Shown in pieces: positions 6,357-10,441 of a stretch of 10,441 bases of DNA. Made by a program: the position numbers and the translations under genes. Within the stretch, counting starts at the first letter, position 1, and every line of letters begins with the position of its first letter. The stretch is from Bacillota bacterium (GTDB lineage Bacteria; Bacillota; Clostridia; Lachnospirales; Lachnospiraceae): NCBI GenBank assembly GCA_023409835.1, contig JAEYQV010000063.1, positions 1-10,441 of the forward strand, read 5' to 3'. Below the pieces are notes generated by a model. That model saw only the letters and a list, made by a program, of their open reading frames with translations. It was not told the origin of the DNA and did no database searches.

Positions 6357-7293
6357 TATGAAACAGAAAATGAAAGCTCTGCCCCCGGTTTCCTGGATGC
6401 TCGTTATCATTATTGTTATATTCAGCATCAGCTCGCCCAATTACCTGACATTCTCAAACTTTAGGAACATATTGATCCAATCAACACCGCTGATGATCGT
6501 AGCATTTGCACAAACCTGTATTGTGTTGACACAGGGAACGGATTTATCCCTGGGTGCACAGGTCAGCTTTGTAACAGTAATGACGGTATTTCTGGCAAAA
6601 AGGGGAGTTCCCCTGCTGCTCAGTATGGTTGTCTCAGTGCTATTAACGGTCTGCATCGGAGCAGTGAACGGATTAATCATCGCGAGGGGGAATATCCTGC
6701 CGTTTATTGCAACCTTTGGCATGCAGAATATTGTTAACAGTATTTCCTTATTGCTGACCTCAGGAGCCTCTATTTATTTTCCTAGCTTTACCTATCGTAT
6801 TATAACAGAATCTACATTTTTATTTATCCCCTTGATGGTTTGGATCGCTGTTTTAACCTTTATCCTGGTATGGATCATATTGCGTAAAACAAAGTTTGGA
6901 ACTAATATCATCGGACTCGGAGGAAACAGAGAAGCACTGGCCCTGGCTGGAATCAGTCCTTCGAAAAGTATCATAAAAACCTATGCCTTTGCGGGCTTTA
7001 TCGCTGGTATCGCAGGTATCGTAACCCTCTGCCGGGTTGAGTCCGGACAGCCGATTGTTGCAACCGGATGGGAATTCCAGGCGGTAGCGGCAACTCTTCT
7101 CGGCGGAACCTCCCTTCGGGAAGGTAAGGGTGGAGTGACCGGAACCATCTTTGGAGTCCTGCTGATTACGGTAGTGAAGAATGGTCTCAATATCATTGGA
7201 ATTAAGTCCATCTACCAGAATGCGATTATTGGTTCCATAGTTTTAACGGCAATTATCATCGATGCGGTAATCCGTATCCGTTCAAAAGAGTAG
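6349..7293 (+). CDS. Sugar ABC transporter permease 1 (RbsC/BPD_transp_2 family)
   Basis: Integral membrane subunit forming half of the import channel. The 314 residues are almost entirely hydrophobic helices: about 15-34, 48-68, 88-111, 117-138, 157-178, 211-229, 244-256, 264-284 and 291-309. Family motifs are TQGTDLSLGA (61-70, the usual TGGIDLSVGS-like element), GGNREALALAGI (191-202, the cytoplasmic loop contacting the ATPase) and LGGTSLREGKGGVTGT (251-266). AGGAGG at 6335-6340 lies eight bases before the ATG at 6349, which overlaps the end of the ATPase gene; a second in-frame ATG at 6358 is less well placed. The presence of a second, different permease gene implies a heterodimeric channel, unlike the RbsC homodimer. 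Confidence 0.95.
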   Translation: MTNMKQKMKALPPVSWMLVIIIVIFSISSPNYLTFSNFRNILIQSTPLMIVAFAQTCIVLTQGTDLSLGAQVSFVTVMTVFLAKRGVPLLLSMVVSVLLTVCIGAVNGLIIARGNILPFIATFGMQNIVNSISLLLTSGASIYFPSFTYRIITESTFLFIPLMVWIAVLTFILVWIILRKTKFGTNIIGLGGNREALALAGISPSKSIIKTYAFAGFIAGIAGIVTLCRVESGQPIVATGWEFQAVAATLLGGTSLREGKGGVTGTIFGVLLITVVKNGLNIIGIKSIYQNAIIGSIVLTAIIIDAVIRIRSKE

Positions 7294-7306
7294 GAGGGGG
7301 AGAAAG

Positions 7307-8257
7307 ATGGCTAAGTTTTTAGAAGATTTAAAAAAATCCAAATCCTTTTACAGCTTACTGGGCCTGGTCGGATTAATCATTATATCCTCTCTCCTTGCCC
7401 CGAATTTTAGAACAATGAATAACCTGATTACTATCTTTCGTCAGGCAAGTGTATTGTTGATTTTAAGCTCAGGGCTGACGGCGGTCCTGCTGACAGGCAG
7501 TATGGATTTATCGGTTGGTGCTACGGCAGGCCTTGTTGGCTGTATCTGTGCACAGCTCTTAAAAGCCGGTGTCCCGATACCCCTAGCTTTTCTGATTGGA
7601 ATTGGAGTTGGTGCGCTGGTCGGACTGGTCAACGGTGCACTGGCAGGAATACTGCCAAGCTTTATCGCCACTTATGCAACCAACTGGGTTATGAGCGGAC
7701 TCGCTATTATTGTAATGAATGGTGCTGTCATCTATGATTTGCCGAAGAACTTCAACAAGCTTGGAGTAGGCTACATCGGACCCATACCTAACCTGGTCAT
7801 AATAGCAGCTGTTATTGTAATTATCTTATACATCATACTTCAGAAAACCACCTATGGCAGACAGGTTTATGCCTACGGTTCCAATTCGGAGGCTGCGAAG
7901 TATTCCGGTATGCCGGTTAAGAAAATCATGGTTTCCAGTTTTATCATCTGCAGTGTCTGTGCCGGTATCGCAGGAATGATCATTACGGCGAGGCTGAATG
8001 TTGCAGATGCAGCAATGGGAGATTCTTACGGACTCCAAACGGTTGCCGCTGTTGTAATCGGAGGCACCTCAATGCTGGGAGGCGAAGGTGGAGTAGGAGG
8101 AACCGTAATCGGTGCCTTAATCCTAACCATCATAGTTAATGTCATGAATTTAAAAGGAGTTTCTTCCTTTGCCCAGCCGATGGTTGTGGGTATTGTAATC
8201 ATTGCAATGGTATTGTTTGATATCAATACGAAACGCAAGCAGGAAAAGGCAGCATAA
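7307..8257 (+). CDS. Sugar ABC transporter permease 2 (RbsC/BPD_transp_2 family)
   Basis: Second membrane subunit of the transporter, 316 residues, collinear with permease 1 but clearly diverged. Motifs are TGSMDLSVGA (63-72), GSNSEAAKYSGM (191-202, ATPase-contact loop) and IGGTSMLGGEGGVGGT (251-266), at the same residue positions as in permease 1. This points to an ancient duplication within the family. Hydrophobic helices run from about 15-31 to 291-305, and the C-terminus is Lys-rich and presumably cytoplasmic. The ribosome site AGGAGG overlaps the stop codon of permease 1 and the gap is 13 bases, so the two are translated together. Heteromeric CUT2 permease pairs also occur in the YtfT/YjfF and LsrC/LsrD systems, which is a family parallel and not evidence of the same substrate. 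Confidence 0.95.
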   Translation: MAKFLEDLKKSKSFYSLLGLVGLIIISSLLAPNFRTMNNLITIFRQASVLLILSSGLTAVLLTGSMDLSVGATAGLVGCICAQLLKAGVPIPLAFLIGIGVGALVGLVNGALAGILPSFIATYATNWVMSGLAIIVMNGAVIYDLPKNFNKLGVGYIGPIPNLVIIAAVIVIILYIILQKTTYGRQVYAYGSNSEAAKYSGMPVKKIMVSSFIICSVCAGIAGMIITARLNVADAAMGDSYGLQTVAAVVIGGTSMLGGEGGVGGTVIGALILTIIVNVMNLKGVSSFAQPMVVGIVIIAMVLFDINTKRKQEKAA

Positions 8258-8258
8258 G

Positions 8259-8280
8259 GAAAGCTTAAAGAAAGCTTAAA
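8259..8280 (+). repeat. Tandem 11-base direct repeat after permease 2
   Basis: GAAAGCTTAAA occurs twice without a gap (8259-8269 and 8270-8280), in the 66-base spacer before the hydrolase gene. Each copy contains the palindrome AAGCTT, and the spacing is close to one helical turn. It may be a slippage duplication or a binding site; nothing decides between these. Confidence 0.6.
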
Positions 8281-8323
8281 GGTAGTTAAACAAAAAAATA
8301 AATCATAGAAAGGAAATATTATT

Positions 8324-9130
8324 ATGGGATTAACAGTTAGACCACTCAACACAGGATATGTACCTACTTATCCGCTTCAATATCATTATCATCACTCTTG
8401 CGCACCTTATTTAAAAAACGTACCGACGGAGAAAGTGCCTTTACCGGTATTCACTTATTTAGTAGAAGGAGGAGAAAAGCTTGTATTAGTTGATACAGGA
8501 ATGGCATGGACAGATCGTGCCAATGCCTATCACCATCCGGGATCCTGGCAGGAGGACGGACAGGACATCGAAAGTCTACTGGCTGGAATCGGCTACAAGC
8601 CCTCTGATATCGACATTATTATCTTTACCCACTTACATTGGGATCATATTTTCTACCTTGAAAAGTTTCCTAATGCGAGACTGATTGTGCATAAGAGGGA
8701 ATATGAATTTGCCATGGATCCAATTCCGCTTTATTACAAATCCTATGAGGCACCGGAATTAGGAGTAGTATCACCGCTTACAGGTCGCAGCTTTGAAACT
8801 GTGGAGGGTGAAACAGAAATTATTCCCGGAGTCAGGGTATTTGAATCCTTTGGTCATTCACCCGGACACCAATCCGTTGAAGTAGATACTGAGGAAGGCA
8901 AATATATCTGTGCCGGAGATTCCATCTTCGTTCTCGGAAACTTAGATCCGGTACCTGAGCTTCATTATAATATCACACCTCCGGGACGTTTCTATAATAT
9001 AGTAGAAGCCTGGAAAAGCATTGAAAACCAGAAAGCAAGGGCACAGGACAGATCCTTCCTTTTACTGAGCCACGATCTTACCTTACTGGAGAGAATTAAG
9101 GAAACGCCGGTACTGGGATTAAAGAAATAG
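8324..9130 (+). CDS. Metallo-beta-lactamase-fold hydrolase, N-acyl homoserine lactonase-like
   Basis: Predicted cytosolic dinuclear-metal hydrolase of 268 residues with no signal peptide. All metal ligands of the lactonase-type metallo-beta-lactamase fold are present: His103, His105, Asp107 and His108 in THLHWDHI; His182 in GHSPGHQS; Asp199 in AGDS; and His250 in LSHD. VLVDTG (54-59) is the usual early strand and turn. Length and motif spacing resemble AHL lactonases (AiiA/AttM type). In a sugar-transporter operon a more likely substrate is a lactone or ester derived from the imported compound, formed inside the cell; this is inference. The ribosome site AAAGGAAA lies before the ATG at 8324. 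It follows the second permease by 66 bases and precedes the UPF0261 gene, so it is probably in the same transcript. Family confidence is high; reaction and substrate are unknown. Confidence 0.92.
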   Translation: MGLTVRPLNTGYVPTYPLQYHYHHSCAPYLKNVPTEKVPLPVFTYLVEGGEKLVLVDTGMAWTDRANAYHHPGSWQEDGQDIESLLAGIGYKPSDIDIIIFTHLHWDHIFYLEKFPNARLIVHKREYEFAMDPIPLYYKSYEAPELGVVSPLTGRSFETVEGETEIIPGVRVFESFGHSPGHQSVEVDTEEGKYICAGDSIFVLGNLDPVPELHYNITPPGRFYNIVEAWKSIENQKARAQDRSFLLLSHDLTLLERIKETPVLGLKK

Positions 9131-9146
9131 GTATCTGTGAGTATTT

Positions 9147-9173
9147 CTATGCGAGGGCTTAGCTCTCGCATAG
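9147..9173 (+). repeat. 12-bp stem with TTA loop between hydrolase and UPF0261 genes
   Basis: CTATGCGAGGGC (9147-9158) pairs throughout, with one G-U, to GCTCTCGCATAG (9162-9173) around the loop TTA. Only a short GTTTC follows, so it is a weak terminator at best. It may attenuate or protect the mRNA between the two genes. The downstream gene still has its own ribosome site and no clear promoter was found after the hairpin. Confidence 0.82.
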
Positions 9174-9222
9174 AGCTGTTTCAAAAAATATTACAATGAT
9201 TTACGGAGGTCCCGTAATTATT

Positions 9223-10441
9223 ATGAAAACAATAGCGGTTATCGGAAGCTGTGACACAAAGTATAAGGAAATTGCATTTTTGCGCGAGATAATCGAGGCA
9301 GAGGGATTGAACGTTCTGGTAATTAATATCGCTACCGGACCTGGTCAATCCAAAGGATTTGATATCTCAAGGGAAGAAGTAGCCCTGGCCGCCGGTGTAG
9401 CCTGGGAGGACATGAAGCCAAAGACTAAGGGGGAGAAGATCACCTTTATGGCAGAGGCAGTTGCGGAGCTGGTAGTGAAGCTGTATCAGGAGGGCAGGAT
9501 CCATGGGATATTATCAGTCGGAGGACTGCAAAACACAGTAGTCGCTACAGCTGCGATGCAGAGGCTTCCCATTGGTTTTCCTAAGGTTATGGCTTCAACG
9601 GTTGCCTGCGGCAGGAGAGCCTTTGAGAGTGTCGTCGGTGGATCGGATATCGTGGTCATACCCTCGATCTGTGATTTTACAGGGCTTAACATGGTGACAA
9701 GTCGGATTATCGCGAATGCATGCGCTTGCTGCATCGGAATGGTGAAAAGCTCCGGAGCGGTTATTCAGAAGGGAAGCAGACCGGTAGTTGCGGTCTCTTT
9801 GATGGGAATTACGAACACCGGTGCTTGTGCTGCAATCGAAGAGCTTGAACGGCTGGGAATAGAAGCAATCGGGTTCCATACTACAGGTGTTGGCGGAGCC
9901 ACCATGGAACAGATGGCAGTTGAGGGCTTGGTGGATGGAATCTTAGATTTGACCATCCATGAGATTACTTCCGGTTATTTTGGCGGTGGCTTCTCATACG
10001 GTGAGAAAGCAGAGGAGAGGCTGCTGAAAGCTACCGGTGCAAAGATACCTATGGTAATCTGTCTGGGTGGTTTGGATTTTGTGGATTATGTAGTGGGAGA
10101 ATTCCCTCCCAGGATGGAAGAGAGAGTCTATATGATGCATAATAAAACGACTGCACATATAAAGATTCTTCCGGATGAGGCAAAGGAAGTAGCTGACATT
10201 GTAGTAAAGCGTCTTAATACAATTGATTACAAGGTAAAGCTCCTAATCCCTACAGAGGGAATGAGACATAATACAAGACCTGGGGAGGAGTTATTTTATA
10301 AAGAAGTAGATGAGATATTGATACATACCATAAGAAATAATCTAAACAGCAATATTGAAGTAATCCTGATACCCGGAAATCTGGACACGAAGGAATGGGG
10401 CATCCAGGCAGCACAGCATATGTTTGAAGTGCTGAAGGAAA
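9223..10441 (+). CDS. UPF0261 family protein (Tm-1-like ATP-binding), C-terminus cut by window
   Basis: The frame is open from the ATG at 9223 to the end of the window (406 codons), close to the usual family length of about 400 residues, so probably only a few residues are missing. UPF0261 proteins have an N-terminal domain shared with the tomato Tm-1 resistance protein, where it binds ATP, and a C-terminal domain of unknown reaction. Visible family elements are IGSCDTKYKEIAFLREII (7-24), DISREEV (47-53), SVGGLQNT (98-105), GVGGATMEQMAVEGLVDGILDLT (222-244), the LGGLDFVDY region (281-289), and HNKTTAHIK with LIPTEGMRHNTRPGEELF in the C-terminal half. It is divergent in places: VINIATG for the usual VDVGT-like strand end, and LDTKEWG where the family usually has an IND-like motif. 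GGAGGT at 9205-9210 lies 12 bases before the ATG, rather far. Likely the last visible enzyme of the transporter operon. Function unassigned. Confidence 0.9.
   Translation, partial: MKTIAVIGSCDTKYKEIAFLREIIEAEGLNVLVINIATGPGQSKGFDISREEVALAAGVAWEDMKPKTKGEKITFMAEAVAELVVKLYQEGRIHGILSVGGLQNTVVATAAMQRLPIGFPKVMASTVACGRRAFESVVGGSDIVVIPSICDFTGLNMVTSRIIANACACCIGMVKSSGAVIQKGSRPVVAVSLMGITNTGACAAIEELERLGIEAIGFHTTGVGGATMEQMAVEGLVDGILDLTIHEITSGYFGGGFSYGEKAEERLLKATGAKIPMVICLGGLDFVDYVVGEFPPRMEERVYMMHNKTTAHIKILPDEAKEVADIVVKRLNTIDYKVKLLIPTEGMRHNTRPGEELFYKEVDEILIHTIRNNLNSNIEVILIPGNLDTKEWGIQAAQHMFEVLKE

Noticed and set aside
8026..8352. 108-residue minus-strand open frame across the end of permease 2
   Set aside because: Shadow of the permease frame with no ribosome site and no recognisable domain.

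Overview
The window looks like chromosomal DNA of a Gram-positive Firmicute, most likely a clostridium of the Lachnospiraceae type. The evidence is the moderately AT-rich DNA, strong AGGAGG ribosome binding sites, a serine T-box riboswitch ahead of serS, a zinc-ribbon/DUF4352 surface protein and a lipoprotein-type solute-binding protein. The genus is inference. No rRNA, tRNA, CRISPR array, insertion sequence or prophage gene was seen.

Left part (1-1113). The 5' end of serS (seryl-tRNA synthetase) runs leftwards off the window. Upstream of it, on the same strand, lies a complete T-box leader with a UCC serine specifier, an antiterminator T-box and an intrinsic terminator. A good sigma-A promoter precedes it at 917-945. 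A divergent rightward promoter at 1022-1050 drives the next gene.

Middle-left (1114-3366). A single monocistronic gene encodes a 707-residue membrane-anchored protein. It has an N-terminal zinc ribbon, a Gln/Pro-rich linker, one transmembrane helix, a DUF4352 domain, and further acidic, tyrosine-rich extracytoplasmic domains of unknown function. A strong intrinsic terminator closes the unit.

Right part (3435-10441). A new operon starts from a near-consensus promoter (TTGACA-17-TATTAT) and has a leader hairpin built from tandem and inverted TATCCAA units. Its order is: a lipoprotein sugar-type substrate-binding protein; an 84-nt intercistronic stem-loop; a two-domain RbsA/MglA-type ATPase; two distinct RbsC-type permeases; a cytosolic metallo-beta-lactamase-fold hydrolase resembling the AHL-lactonase family; another 12-bp stem-loop; and a UPF0261 (Tm-1-like) protein cut by the right edge just short of its expected end.

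Taken together, the operon imports a small carbohydrate-like compound by a CUT2-type ABC transporter. It then probably acts on it with a lactonase-like hydrolase and a UPF0261 enzyme of unassigned reaction. No classical sugar kinase or isomerase is visible. The binding protein departs from the ribose/galactose-type pocket at a key loop, so the substrate may be unusual. This cassette is the part of the window most likely to hold an undescribed catabolic system.
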